Shown here piece after piece: positions 26,701 through 33,413 of a stretch of 64,000 bases of DNA. The translations under genes were made by a program, and so were the position numbers. Each line of letters begins with the position of its first letter. Within the stretch, counting starts at the first letter, position 1. The notes under the pieces are model-generated. The model ran no database searches and was not told the origin of the DNA. It saw nothing but the letters and a program-made list of their open reading frames with translations. This stretch comes from Dromiciops gliroides (lineage: Eukaryota > Chordata > Mammalia > Microbiotheria > Microbiotheriidae), in contig NC_057865.1 in assembly GCF_019393635.1 (NCBI RefSeq), positions 296,747,385-296,811,384 of the forward strand. Reading direction: 5' to 3'.

Positions 26701-27327
26701 AGTGCCAGAAGAGAGGAGGGATGGGTACCAGATAAAGGGCACGCTGTTTTCTCAAGGAATTCAGCTGAGAAAGGGAGGGGAGAAAGGATGATAGGTTACT
26801 GAAATTCGGCCGTATGAGTGGGTGCTGCCTGCTGCCTTCTGCACTTGCCTGTCATTTGAAATCGTAGCAAAAATTAGGGATGTGGGATGGGGGTGCACTT
26901 AGGAATGGAAGATAGGGAGAAGGATGAGAGGCCAGAGCATGTGAAGTTGCTAGGAAATGACAGTGAGATTTTGGTTCATGAGAATGTCAGGAAACCCCAT
27001 GGATAGACTTGCCTCCACAGTCACTCAAGGGCCTGGTTTTTCTCCTTTGCCTTTTCATTAGAGGAAAAGAACTAATTTTAACTAAGTTTAAATTATTAAA
27101 AATTATTAAAATTATTAAAATTTTAACTAAGTTAAAATTATCATGTGGGTCCATTCCAATTGGGGTATAAGGAACACAGCTCGTTTTAACATTTCGTTTG
27201 TAAATAAAGTCAACATTTGATGAAATAACTATTGAAATGTTTTGCTCTCCAGGTATCCAATAACACATTGAAGGAATTTGACAAAGACAAAGCTTGGAAA
27301 GCCGTTGTGGTACAGATGGCGCAATAA
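1912..27327 (+). CDS. MLC1: MLC1, membrane protein of astrocytes (partial, C-terminal 289 residues over 9 exons)
   Basis: Nine exons (1912-1965, 3370-3471, 8149-8250, 10639-10710, 12580-12696, 16589-16645, 22779-22901, 25117-25284, 27253-27327) join in one frame to 289 residues ending at TAA. The product matches MLC1, a polytopic plasma-membrane protein of astrocyte end-feet that works with GlialCAM in volume-regulated ion and water homeostasis; its loss in humans causes megalencephalic leukoencephalopathy with subcortical cysts. Human MLC1 is 377 residues, so about 89 N-terminal residues are encoded left of the window. Hydrophobic segments are visible in the exons at 3370, 8149, 12580, 22779 and 25117, and the conserved tail KEFDKDKAW...VVVQMAQ ends the protein. 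All introns are GT-AG, and every exon is a multiple of three with phase-0 borders. TTLL8 follows downstream on the same strand, as in human. No frameshift or stop was seen. Confidence 0.96.
2415..2515 (-). repeat. L2 LINE 3'-end fragment
   Basis: CACTTATTAAGTGCCTTCTG followed by CCCTGCCCTCCAGGAGCTTA is the L2 tail signature read on the opposite strand. Confidence 0.65.
3370..3471 (+). CDS. MLC1: MLC1 exon (probable exon 5), transmembrane segment
   Basis: 34 codons from [12 protein letters not shown] to LNPSAIN, with a TTTTCCAG acceptor and a GTGAGT donor, phase 0. It encodes one hydrophobic helix ([19 protein letters not shown]) followed by the conserved [12 protein letters not shown] loop. 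Confidence 0.95.
3655..3890 (-). repeat. L2 LINE fragment
   Basis: AGTAAATATTTGTTGAC and CTGCCCCCAAGGAGCTGCCT are characteristic L2 3' words in reverse orientation. Confidence 0.65.
4308..4500 (+). repeat. Older tRNA-headed CORE/MIR-type SINE
   Basis: Head GGTAGCACAATGGATAGAGT, B box GAGTTCAAATCC, core GCTGTGTGAGCTTGGGCAAG, and a MIR-like end CATTTCCTCAGCTGTAA. More diverged than the other SINEs. Confidence 0.7.
5440..5492. repeat. CATA/TACG simple repeat
   Basis: Tetranucleotide run containing the 14-bp perfect palindrome TACATACGTATGTA. Confidence 0.7.
5570..7345 (-). repeat. Marsupial L1 LINE, 3' part
   Basis: Antisense L1 words occur in the usual order: CCACAATTTGTTTAGTCATT, CCAGCATTTGTCATTTTCCT, the CATTTCTCTAATTATTAGTG segment, and TTGTCCATTTTATCTTGTG. 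Short ORFs on both strands here are relics. It fills most of the MLC1 intron between 3471 and 8149. Confidence 0.75.
7400..8148 (+). other. MLC1 intron, mostly unique sequence
   Basis: No gene recognised. An L2 3'-end fragment on the + strand is visible near 7940-8000 (CCTGGCACACAGTAGGCACT). The remainder shows nothing identifiable. Confidence 0.5.
8149..8250 (+). CDS. MLC1: MLC1 exon (probable exon 6), transmembrane segment
   Basis: 34 codons, [18 protein letters not shown]... ending EECWKGKK, with a CTTGGTAG acceptor and a GTAAGG donor, phase 0. One membrane helix is followed by a charged loop start (SARSNEE). Confidence 0.95.
8251..8990 (+). other. MLC1 intron, unassigned
   Basis: Between the exon at 8149 and the L3 fragment. 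No repeat, RNA gene or exon recognised. Confidence 0.4.
8995..9560 (+). repeat. L3/CR1 LINE fragment, split by a SINE
   Basis: TTGTGTCCAGTTTTGGGCAA, AGCTAGAGCATGTCCACAGG and GTTTAGTCTGGAAAGGAGAA match the typical CR1/L3 3' coding region. The left part (AAGCAATGCAAGCTTCTGCT and neighbours) lies before the SINE at 9130-9307. Confidence 0.7.
9130..9307 (+). repeat. CORE-SINE (WSINE1-like), with target-site duplication
   Basis: Near-full copy with an (AAC/AAAAC)n tail. Flanks AATGGTGGAGGTC (9117-9129) and AATAGTGGAGGTC (9308-9320) are a 13-bp duplication with one mismatch. Confidence 0.93.
9595..9790 (-). repeat. L2 LINE 3'-end fragment
   Basis: CGCACCTACTGTGTGAATGA, GCTAAGCTCTGGGGGTGCAA and CCATGGAGCTCTCATTGTAG are L2 tail words in reverse orientation. 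Confidence 0.65.
10162..10311 (-). repeat. CORE-SINE (WSINE1-like), perfect 16-bp target-site duplication
   Basis: Flanked by identical AAGAATTTGGTTCTTT at 10146-10161 and 10312-10327, only 300 bp before an MLC1 exon. Confidence 0.95.
10639..10710 (+). CDS. MLC1: MLC1 exon (probable exon 7), loop
   Basis: 24 codons, [20 protein letters not shown] then KSYS, with a TTTTTAG acceptor and a GTAAGA donor, phase 0. This is the soluble loop between membrane segments. The PAR(I/V)LKSYS end is the strongly conserved part. Confidence 0.93.
10711..12121 (+). other. MLC1 intron, unassigned
   Basis: No exon, RNA gene or identifiable repeat. ORFs up to about 110 codons here overlap one another on both strands and show no family resemblance. 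Confidence 0.4.
12122..12245. repeat. Polypyrimidine tract (CCTCCCCTCC)n
   Basis: Near-perfect tandem of CCTCCCTCCCCTCC units with pyrimidines on the + strand, grading into CT-rich sequence. Confidence 0.9.
12270..12545 (+). repeat. L2 LINE 3'-end fragment
   Basis: TTAGCTCAATGTCTCAAAAG then AAGTAGGTGCTTAATAAATA is the sense L2 tail, ending just before the MLC1 exon at 12580. Confidence 0.6.
12580..12696 (+). CDS. MLC1: MLC1 exon (probable exon 8), two membrane segments
   Basis: 39 codons beginning [20 protein letters not shown] and ending [10 protein letters not shown], with a TCTTTTCAG acceptor and a GTAAGT donor, phase 0. It encodes a glycine-rich helix, the short DVFVSGPY loop and the beginning of the next helix. 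Confidence 0.96.
12838..12995 (-). repeat. L2 LINE 3'-end fragment
   Basis: ATATTTATTAAGCAGCTACT followed by ATGTGCTGTACTCACTACTG is the reverse L2 tail. Confidence 0.65.
13033..13201 (+). repeat. CORE-SINE (WSINE1-like) with (AAAT)n tail
   Basis: Flanked by identical AATAAGCATACTTC at 13019-13032 and 13202-13215. The tail has expanded into about nine AAAT units. Confidence 0.95.
13560..13711 (-). repeat. CORE-SINE (WSINE1-like) with target-site duplication
   Basis: Flanked by identical TAGATTGCAGGGTTT at 13545-13559 and 13712-13726. It forms an inverted pair with the copy at 13033. Confidence 0.95.
13727..14340 (-). repeat. L1 LINE 3'-part fragment
   Basis: ATCATTTCTTACAGCACCGT, AGTATTCCATCTCATTTATG and TTGTTCAGCCAGTTCCCGAT are antisense L1 3' words shared with the elements at 22975 and 47890. 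Confidence 0.7.
14395..14535 (-). repeat. L2 LINE 3'-end fragment
   Basis: CAGCAAATGTTTATTGAGAA and the following CTTCCACAGGGAGGTTAGAG match the reverse L2 tail. Confidence 0.6.
14540..16140 (+). other. MLC1 intron with weak MIR fragments
   Basis: MIR-like core remnants are visible near 15190-15290 (minus) and 15480-15605 (plus, ending CTCATCTCTGAAATGGGG). The rest is not identifiable. No exon seen. Confidence 0.45.
16160..16313 (-). repeat. CORE-SINE (WSINE1-like) with target-site duplication
   Basis: Flanked by CCAAAATTGCA at 16149-16159 and 16314-16324, 260 bp before the MLC1 exon at 16589. Confidence 0.93.
16589..16645 (+). CDS. MLC1: MLC1 exon (probable exon 9)
   Basis: 19 codons, [19 protein letters not shown], with a TTTCTCAG acceptor and a GTAAGT donor, phase 0. 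It repeats the CxPSAI start and the length class of the exon at 1912, which supports an internal duplication in the gene. Confidence 0.95.
16975..17240 (-). repeat. L3/CR1 LINE 3'-end fragment
   Basis: CACAGAATCACAGCATTTTG, GGTCCTCTAATCTTTGCTTG and TTGTTAGGAAGTTTTCCCTG are the CR1/L3 tail in antisense. Confidence 0.65.
17250..19380 (+). other. MLC1 intron, mostly unassigned
   Basis: A MIR-like fragment lies near 18150-18245. A stretch at 18395-18560 resembles an interspersed repeat I cannot name. An ORF of 154 codons at 18241-18705 spans both and is not a gene. No exon seen. Confidence 0.4.
19385..19815 (-). repeat. L1 LINE ORF2/3' fragment
   Basis: AAAAAGCTTTTTCACTTTTA, TTGTCCCAGCAGTTTTTCAA and AGCCAGTACCAAATGGTCTT are classic antisense L1 words. 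Confidence 0.7.
19880..20235 (+). repeat. Two MIR fragments
   Basis: AGTTTCCTCATCTCCAAAAT (19880-20010) and a fuller copy at 20030-20235 with CCTCAGTTTACTCATCTGAA are MIR core and 3' words. Confidence 0.65.
20880..21640 (-). repeat. L2 LINE, 3' half
   Basis: Starts with the reverse tail (AATGCCTACTACGTGCTAGG) and continues through GCAGGACTTTGAAAGCCAAA, GTGGATTGGAGGGGGAGAAA and AGTTCTGTTTTACTCGTGTT, which are successive L2 coding-region words in reverse order. Confidence 0.75.
21930..22425 (+). repeat. L2 LINE, 3' end
   Basis: GATCTGACCATAACACTCCC through CTTCAAGTCTCAGCTAAAAT to the tail AGTACAGTGCCTGGCACTG, in sense order, 350 bp before the MLC1 exon at 22779. Confidence 0.75.
22779..22901 (+). 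CDS. MLC1: MLC1 exon (probable exon 10), membrane segments
   Basis: 41 codons starting [16 protein letters not shown], continuing [13 protein letters not shown] and ending FKDYPPAIK, with a TTGTATAG acceptor and a GTATGT donor, phase 0. A long hydrophobic stretch is followed by the conserved DYPPAIK turn. Confidence 0.96.
23339..23912. mobile_element. Solo LTR of an endogenous retrovirus-like element
   Basis: 574 bp beginning TGTAAAG and ending CCCCACA (TG...CA), flanked by TAAT (23335-23338) and TAAC (23913-23916), which fits a 4-bp duplication with one change. It sits exactly where the surrounding L1 is interrupted and contains AATAAA (23807-23812) followed by a GT-rich region. The sense strand is probably + from this signal. 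No internal viral genes are present. Confidence 0.6.
23749..23782. repeat. (TG)n microsatellite inside the LTR
   Basis: About 15 TG units with one TA interruption near the end, just upstream of the LTR AATAAA. Confidence 0.9.
23978..24136 (+). mobile_element. Short L1 3'-end insertion with perfect 17-bp target-site duplication
   Basis: 159 bp ending in an A-rich tail, flanked by identical AAAAGTTTCCATTTTTC at 23961-23977 and 24137-24153. The interior (GAGAATTTGGAACTCAAAAC) is the reverse complement of the L1/HAL1 3' end near 47980-48010. This is a severely 5'-truncated L1 retrotransposition product in the opposite orientation to its host L1. Confidence 0.8.
24235..24400 (-). repeat. L2 LINE tail fragment
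   Basis: GACATTTATTAAATGCCTTC at the left end is the reverse L2 tail. Later bases are weaker. Confidence 0.5.
24465..24595 (+). repeat. CORE-SINE (WSINE1-like)
   Basis: Complete head (GGGGGCAGCTAGGTGGCGCA) and core; the tail is lost into a G-run. No clean target duplication found. Confidence 0.93.
24732..24804 (+). repeat. CORE-SINE head, 3'-truncated
   Basis: Only the tRNA-like head through TCAAATCCGGCCTC remains. It is unusual because SINE truncation is normally at the 5' end. Confidence 0.9.
25117..25284 (+). CDS. MLC1: MLC1 exon (probable exon 11), last membrane helix
   Basis: 56 codons. It begins [20 protein letters not shown], a leucine-rich final helix, followed by [12 protein letters not shown] and a cytosolic tail segment ending KQDYKTVE. 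The acceptor is TTTCAG and the donor GTGAGT, phase 0. The tail portion after the helix is the most diverged part of the protein relative to human. Confidence 0.95.
25395..26950 (-). repeat. L2 LINE, long 3' portion
   Basis: The reverse tail (GCGTTTATTCAGCACTTATT) is at the left, then AAGTCACTCTGGCAGCTGGA, ACACTGAGGTTGTGAGCCTG and AGCTGATGAGATCACCAAGG in the order expected for a reversed L2. It occupies most of the last MLC1 intron. Confidence 0.75.
27253..27327 (+). CDS. MLC1: MLC1 terminal coding exon (probable exon 12)
   Basis: 24 codons plus TAA at 27325-27327, ending [12 protein letters not shown]. The acceptor is TGCTCTCCAG. The extreme C-terminus is nearly invariant in mammals and fixes the gene identity and its natural end. 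Confidence 0.96.
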   Translation, partial: VSNNTLKEFDKDKAWKAVVVQMAQ

Positions 27328-27639
27328 GCTGAATGGCGTGGAGGAGGCAGCCGGGGGCAGCTTGCCTGATGTCCCAGTCCTTTTAGATTTGGTCATTTTC
27401 AGCAGTGTTTGGGCCTTGTCTCGCTACCTAACATCCCCTATCACCTTTGTATTTACTCAACCCATGTATAGGGAGGCTCCCCATGCCCAGGGTAAGATGG
27501 GATGGCAAGGATGGAGTTATGTAGTGTATGTAGGTGACTTTGTGGCAGTTCAACCTTTACACATTTCATCTTTCTGTTGGTTTGGAATAATTGCGAATTC
27601 GTGCTTCCCAGTTATCTTGAAAATATGGTTATTAGAACC

Positions 27640-28095
27640 TGAGAATTGTCCTGCTGGATCAGACCCATTGTTAATTCAACACAGTATTCTATTTCATAGT
27701 AACCATGGAATACATTGAGGAAGGTCGTTGTTGTCTTTCTCAATGGGTTTTGGGATACAAGGATGTGCCCCAAATATAATCAGTTTTCCTTTGTATTCCA
27801 TTATGAGTCCATCATCCATGAATTTATCCAAACCCTTTAAAAACCAGCCCTTTGTAGCACCTCTTCAAATGATGACGTTCAGTAACTGTGCTGCGTTCTC
27901 TGCAAGGTAGGACTTCCTTCTGTTTGTTTTCAGGTTTCAGGGTGTGCCCTTCTAGTCCTGGGTCTAGTCAGCCGAGATTTGGTGGGCAAGTCTACTTTTA
28001 TCGAAGTAGATCATAGATTTTAGTCATCTCCCCTCTGGGTGCTTAGTTTCACAGACTGAGTAATCTCAGCTTTTTTGGTCTGTTCTCATTCCCTA
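27640..28095 (+). repeat. Ancient CR1/L3-like repeat in the MLC1 3' UTR
   Basis: TGTCCTGCTGGATCAGACCC, then TCCATGAATTTATCCAAACC and AGGTAGGACTTCCTTCTGTT, keep the word order of an old amniote CR1 3' region common in reptile genomes. The comparison is from memory. Confidence 0.5.
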
Positions 28096-28107
28096 GATCT
28101 TATGGTA

Positions 28108-28500
28108 GTACTCTCTCTCTCTGTCTCTCCCCCTCTCCCCCTCCCTCTGTCTCTCCCCCTCTCCCCCCCTCCCTCTCCCTCTCCCTCTCTGTCTCTCCCC
28201 CTCCCTCTCCCTGTCTCTCCCCCTCCCTCTCCCTCTCTGTCTCTCCCCCTCCCTCTCCCTCTCTCTCTGTCTCTCCCCCTCCCTTTCTCCATCCCCCTCT
28301 CCCTTTCCCTCCTCCTCTCCCCCTCTCCTTCTCCCTCCCTCTCCTCTCTCCCTCTCCCCCTCTCTTCTCTCTCCCTTTCCCCCTCTTCCCTTTGCCTCCT
28401 CTTCCTCTCTCCCTCTCTCTTTCCCCCTCCTCCCCCTCTCTCTCTCTTCCCCTCCCCCTCCTCCTCTCCCTCCCTCTCTCTTTCTTCCTCTCTCTCTCTT
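28108..28500. repeat. Polypyrimidine tract (CTCTCCC)n
   Basis: About 390 bp of almost pure C/T on the + strand. The long ORFs on both strands (Ser/Pro/Leu-rich and Arg/Glu-rich) are artefacts of the repeat. Confidence 0.95.
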
Positions 28501-28504
28501 CTCA

Positions 28505-30070
28505 TCTCCAGAACTAGTTATGGCGTTTGAGATGTGGATACTGCATAATTGGATACAAAGGGAGATTAACAGTTTCTGTTTGGTTTCATCTTCTTGGTTC
28601 TAGTATACTGGGCTGGGGTCTGTGGGGGAATGGTCCCGGATATCTAAGTCTTATTCTTGGTCATCACAACTCAGAATCCATATCGTGCATATAGTCTGAA
28701 TTATTTTCCCCAACATTGGAACCCATAAACTATTTTCCTGGTGCTCATGAACAGATGTAAGAGCTGCTGTTCTAGTTTATCCCTTTTGGCTGGGCATATC
28801 ATTACCCAGAGGACTCCCTCAAAGCTGGAGATCTTGCTAAGTATTCCTTTTTTCTCCAGTCTGTGGATAATCATGTAACAAACAGTCCTACCCTGAGTGG
28901 TGAGAAACTCTGTGGATGGCTCCTTGCAGAGACAGGCCACTTTATAATGACTCTTTGTTTCTTGAGTTGAAGCCAGTTTCCCATCTGTAATGAAACAGGT
29001 TGCTCATCTCCTCGTGAATTATTTTTGGGTGGACAGGCGGCCTTTAGCATGGAACCCTGTCACAATCTTTTGGAAAGTTTGAACATTTCTATTAACAGAT
29101 TCCCCTTTGGCCTCAGTGAATAATAGATCTATCAGGCAGCGTTTCCCCTTACTGCCTTTTCCCACTAAATCTCATTTAGTTAAACCTTCCACAGCCAGTC
29201 TTTACCACAGATCTTCCTACCTTGTCTGGGATACAGAGGTTTAAAGACCCTCATGACCCTTTGAAAGGCCATCTTAAGGGTAAGGCTGGCGATCCCTTGA
29301 ACAGTCTTGCCGACACATTGCTCTTTCATACCATCCTTCAGCCCTTTCCCAGCCCAGGAGGGTGATTCTCCCTCATCTCATTTCTGCCTTTCCATTTTTT
29401 CCCTTAGGCAGGTCACCAACTTGAAGGAAAAATGGAGGTTACTCTATCTCCTTTTCAACTACTTGGCAGAGATGTTGGCTGTGCTGCTGAAATAATGGGG
29501 AGGGTTTCCACAACTCTTTCTGGCCCTCAGCAGTGATAGGGAATCAGGCGTGGTCTTTTGAGTTCTCTGGATTGGCATATTTGGGTCCAGGAACCACAGC
29601 TCTTAATGAGGCATGTGCTCCATTTGCTTCTTAGTTATTGTCTAAGATAACGTCTAAAGTGCTCTCAAAGGCATGTACATTATTGGCCGTGAAAAGCAAG
29701 CTACTCAGTAGTGTACTTTGCATTCCATAGACATATGTAGAATTTCCTTAAGGATTTATTTGGGTTTTGGAGTCCCTCGAAAATGAATCCTGAGTAGAAT
29801 GTTAAGGCCTTCTGAGACCTGAGGTGTCCCTGACTGTGGGACCCAGAGTTCTACCCCAGAGTCATGATTCAAGGCTCAACAACAGATTTGTCCAAATGTT
29901 AGTCATCAGTATCAGAAGTTAGGTGACTCACTTTTCCTTTGGCTGTGTAATGTAATATGTTATGGAACTGAGGCATCACCGACCTTGCTTAAAGCTTTTT
30001 TGTACACTTGCTGCCTAGCATCCGGTCCGTGCTTGTAGGGAGGTAGGTGTTAGAGTAGAGATAATGCTTT
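28505..30070 (+). other. MLC1 3' UTR/flank, unique-looking
   Basis: No repeat family, RNA gene or exon recognised. Confidence 0.4.
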
Positions 30071-30073
30071 GTA

Positions 30074-30296
30074 CTCCCTGTTTGCCTCCTTGTTCTTTCT
30101 CCCCCGCCCCTTCCCCTTTCCCCCTCACTCACTCAGCTGACTTGGTGTCCCCACCACCAGCTGTTGTGCATTTCCCAAGTCCAAACTCCATTGGCCTGTT
30201 TGATCTGAGTGTACTTGGGAACGACTCCACCCAGCCTCGGAGCCTGGGTCCAGGCTGCATCTGCAGGGGGTACATAACGATACAGGGGGTTAGCAG
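30074..30296 (+). repeat. Mosaic duplication (left half like 30817-30948, right half like 33331-33413)
   Basis: 30074-30211 matches 30817-30948 (shared CAGCTGACTTGGTGTC, CACCAGCTGTTGTGCATTTC), and 30214-30296 matches 33331-33413 (shared CCAGGCTGCATCTGCAGGGG and GTACATAA). All copies are in the same orientation. Confidence 0.85.
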
Positions 30297-30363
30297 GCCC
30301 TGGGGGTCATGTCTTGAGTAGTGATTTCATCATTTCCCTATTTGCTTATGAGCTGGAAAGCCC

Positions 30364-30369
30364 AATAAA
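30364..30369 (+). terminator. Candidate MLC1 polyadenylation signal
   Basis: AATAAA in CCCAATAAAATAG, the first canonical hexamer found downstream of the MLC1 stop. An alternative lies about 80 bases further (TAATAAATG). Assigned by position only. Confidence 0.4.
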
Positions 30370-30816
30370 ATAGTATTTGTCGTTTCCAAGTAACTTCCTT
30401 CTAATTCATGTTTCCTTTACGGTGTATCTTCATGGTGTTTTCATAATAAATGCTGCTCATTGAAAAGAGTCCATGGTTTCTAGATAAGAGTACTTACTGC
30501 CTCTGCCATCACAGATCGAAGCTCCCTAGACAATCTTCATGAGGGACAGCCCGAAACATCATCCCCCCGAGTTAGCCTTCTGATGACCTTTGCTGAAACT
30601 TCGCATGCCTGGAACAGCATCTTCCCTTTCCACATCAGGAGTGCTTTTCCTGACGTATGGACCACTCTCTCAGCCCCCTAAGCCCTGTGTCATCCTTGAC
30701 TCCTCATCTCAATTGTCACCTTCTGTTGACTCTTTCCTTCCAGAAGTCATGGCCTCCCTCCCTTTCTCTACATGCCCACCTTGGCTCAGCGTGGCTCACT
30801 GCCATGGTGGGAGATC

Positions 30817-30948
30817 CTCCCTGTTTGCCTCCCTGTTCTTTCTCTCCCCTTCCCCTTTCCCCCTCTCACTCAGCTGACTTGGTGTCCTCACCACCAGCTG
30901 TTGTGCATTTCCCAAGTCCAAACTCCATTGGCCTGTTTGGTCTGAGTG
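30817..30948 (+). repeat. Second copy of the 30074-30211 segment
   Basis: Direct duplicate about 740 bp downstream, differing by small indels in the CT-rich part and a few substitutions. Confidence 0.85.
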
Positions 30949-30999
30949 AGCTTTCTGGCTCTATCTTCTGTGTACTTCTAGGCACACAGTTTTCACTCT

Positions 31000-31340
31000 A
31001 TTCAGTCAAGTGTTTCAAACCCCTTCCCATGTATTGTTGTGCTAGGTGCTGGGGATACAGATACAAAAATAAGTGAGCTTGGAGTCAAGTTGGGATCAAA
31101 CATGGTTATGGAGAACTGGAGGATACACAATAAATACAAAGTGATTTGGGGTGGAGGGAATCAGGCCTCTTCAAAGTAATTGGACCTTTCTGAAGAGGGA
31201 GAGGAGACGTTTTGGAAGAATGCTTCAAGCTAGATTGTGGAAGGCTGTGTTTGGCCACAGCAAGTTGGATCATGTGATGTGGGTAACGGGCCTGGGAAGA
31301 TAGATTCCCGAGCAAGATCTTAAAGAGCTTTAAATTCCAA
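31000..31340 (-). repeat. L2 LINE 3' fragment
   Basis: GTGCTAGGTGCTGGGGATAC is the reverse L2 tail; further L2-like words follow. Confidence 0.6.
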
Positions 31341-31375
31341 ATCTGGGTGGTGGTGGTGGGGGGGTGTTGGGGAGT

Positions 31376-31610
31376 GTTAGATGGTGCAGTGGATAGAGTG
31401 CTGGGCCTGCAGTCAAGAAGACATCTTCCTGAGTTCAAATCCAGCCTCAGACACTTCCTAGCTGTGTGACCCTGGGCAAGTCACTTCACCCTGTTTGCCT
31501 CAGTTTCCTCGTCTGTAAAATGAGCTGGAGAAGGAAACAGCAAACCACTCCAGTATCTTTGCCTAGAAAACCCTGGTAGTCGGGCATGACTGAAATGACT
31601 CAACAACAAA
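31376..31610 (+). repeat. MAR1-type marsupial SINE
   Basis: Head GATGGTGCAGTGGATAGAGT, core GCTGTGTGACCCTGGGCAAG, and the diagnostic 3' region CAGCAAACCACTCCAGTATC with the ending TGAAATGACTCAACAACAAA. Confidence 0.9.
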
Positions 31611-31689
31611 AGGGAGGGGGTGTGTGTGTGTGGGTGGTTTATAGTTTATCCTGGAAGCAGTGGGAAGAGAGTAGAGCTTCTTGTGCAAG

Positions 31690-32335
31690 GGAGTAACATA
31701 GGTTTTTGCAATAGTCCAGGTAATGAATTATAACCAAGTATTAATGAAGTGCAGGCACTTCTGTGCCAGTTCCTGTCCTCAAGAAGCTTATTTCTATAGG
31801 GAGAGCACGCAGTACCATGGAAATTCAGAGAGGAGTGCAGTTTCAGGTGAGTCATGAAGCTGGAAGCCTGGATGCAAGGGGCTGAGAGGTGACGCAGAGG
31901 GGGAAAGTGGGAAGAGAGCACACAGCAGCTGGAGACCCCAGGGTGGCAACTAAGAAGAATGTCTTGGACAGATGAAAGGTTAAGATAATGGGGAGGAGAC
32001 ATAACCTTGGCAAGGGCAAAGGTCACCTCTGCATGGGAATCTGGCCAAGGGATTCTGAGCTGGGGGGGGGGGACTCAAAGTGAATGCCCTTTGTTAGTAA
32101 AGTATGAGGTGGCGTCCTGGGAAGTCCTTCCACATAGGCCTTTATGAACTCTGTAGAGAAATTGGGGCACAGATGTGTAGGTAAAGTGTAGGGGGACAGC
32201 TAATATGGGGTTCAGTCCGCCCTAGAGGGAGTAACTGCTTGAATTTCTGGAAGATGAATGAGCGTGCAGAGCCGAGAACGGACTGAGATAGATCAGGACC
32301 CTGGGGGGAAATAGCGTGTGCCTTTGAGGGCCCAT
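31690..32335 (-). repeat. L2-like LINE fragment
   Basis: AGTTCCTGTCCTCAAGAAGC and nearby words resemble L2 in reverse. The identification weakens toward the CpG island. Confidence 0.5.
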
Positions 32336-32999
32336 ACGGGATCGCGAGGCAGAAAGCTCTCAGATGCCAGGCCCTGAGCTGACCCCTGAGGAATGGCTAG
32401 GGCAGGGCAGGGCCGAGTAGGGAGGGGCCCCAGGAATGCCCTCTGAGTTCACCGGGAGCCGGGGTTGGTGACCTGTAGGCTGGCCTTTGGCTAAAGGGTG
32501 AGAAGCTACAGGGACCTGGGGCTGGAAGGACTGGCCCGAGGCGGAGGCGCGTTCTGGCCTAGGCCGTGGCCTCGGCTCCCCACTGGCCTCCCTCCCTGCC
32601 CCGCCCCCTCCCCCTCCCCCAGCCGCACAATGGACTTAGGGCCGCGCCGCGCCCTCGGCTCACACTGAGCGCGGCAGCCACCGCCGCCGCCGCCGGGAGC
32701 CTCGGTCTCCTGGCCTGGCGTGGCCCGGCGTGGCCCGGCGCGGCTCGGCCCGGCCCGGCCCGGCCTGGCCTCCCCTCCTCCCTCCCTCCCGTCCCTCCCC
32801 GGCAGCCCTGGGCGGTTCCAGGCCCCGGCCCCGGCGCCGGCGCCGCGCCACTCGCTGGGTGCGCTGGAGCGGCCGATCGCCGCGCCGCGGTGCCGCCGGA
32901 GTCGGGCCCAGGCCGCCCCGGGCCCGCTGCCGCCCCCCCGGCCCCGCAGCCCCACCCCGCGGGGCCGTCGCCCGCGGCGCGGCCCGGGGCCCTGGCTCT

Positions 33000-33182
33000 C
33001 CGGGCCGCTGCCGCAGCTCCGGGCCGCACAATGCGCCACCCCGCCCGACTGGGTTGCCCCGGGCAACCGCGGCCAGCGTGGCGGCGGCGGCCTCCGCGGG
33101 GGCGGCGAGGCGGCCCCCAGGCCCGCCCGACCTGCCCAGGGGAACGCCGCCGCCGCCAGACCCCCCGCGCCCCGGACCCACG
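33000..33182 (+). other. Candidate TTLL8 first (5') exon ending at a GTGAGC donor
   Basis: Inside the CpG island a good donor, CCCACG|GTGAGC, occurs at 33183. The next plausible acceptor is at 34761-34764 before the first TTLL8 coding exon. The 5' limit given is arbitrary. Transcript data are needed to confirm it. Confidence 0.3.
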
Positions 33183-33330
33183 GTGAGCCAGGCGGCCGAC
33201 CCCGGCCCCGGGCTCGGGCCCTGCCCCCGCGCGCGGGGCTTGCCGCCCCGCACCCAGAGAGAGCGGGCGGGGGGCAGGGATCTTGGGGGAAAGCCCCTCC
33301 CTCCCCCTCCCCCCTGGGTCGAAGAGAAAG

Positions 33331-33413
33331 CTTGGGAACGGCTCCGCCCAGCCTCGGAGCCCGGGTCCAGGCTGCATCTGCAGGGGGTACATAAAGCTAC
33401 AGGGAGTTAGCAG
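33331..33413 (+). repeat. CpG-island copy of the 30214-30296 segment
   Basis: 83 bp aligned without gaps. Several differences are CG here versus CA or TG in the 30.2-kb copy, so this is probably the source. Confidence 0.85.

Larger units (their letters stand above)
27328..30385 (+). other. MLC1: Probable MLC1 3' untranslated region
   Basis: No exon or ORF of note follows the stop. The first clear AATAAA after the stop is at about 30364-30369, with another at about 30445, so a 3' UTR near 3 kb is inferred. The stretch contains a CR1-like repeat (27640-28095), a polypyrimidine tract (28108-28500), about 1.5 kb of unique-looking sequence and the left part of a duplication (30074-30296). The true 3' end is not established. 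Confidence 0.5.

Noticed and set aside
27278..27718. 146-codon plus-strand ORF overlapping the MLC1 stop
   Set aside because: Out of frame with the conserved MLC1 C-terminus.
28075..28530. 151- and 139-codon ORFs in opposite strands
   Set aside because: Pure translation of a CT repeat (Ser/Pro/Leu on one strand, Arg/Glu/Gly on the other).
32506..33410. Five long ORFs (186-277 codons) on both strands of the CpG island
   Set aside because: They overlap in several frames, are made of Gly/Ala/Arg/Pro and reflect scarce stop codons in GC-rich DNA.
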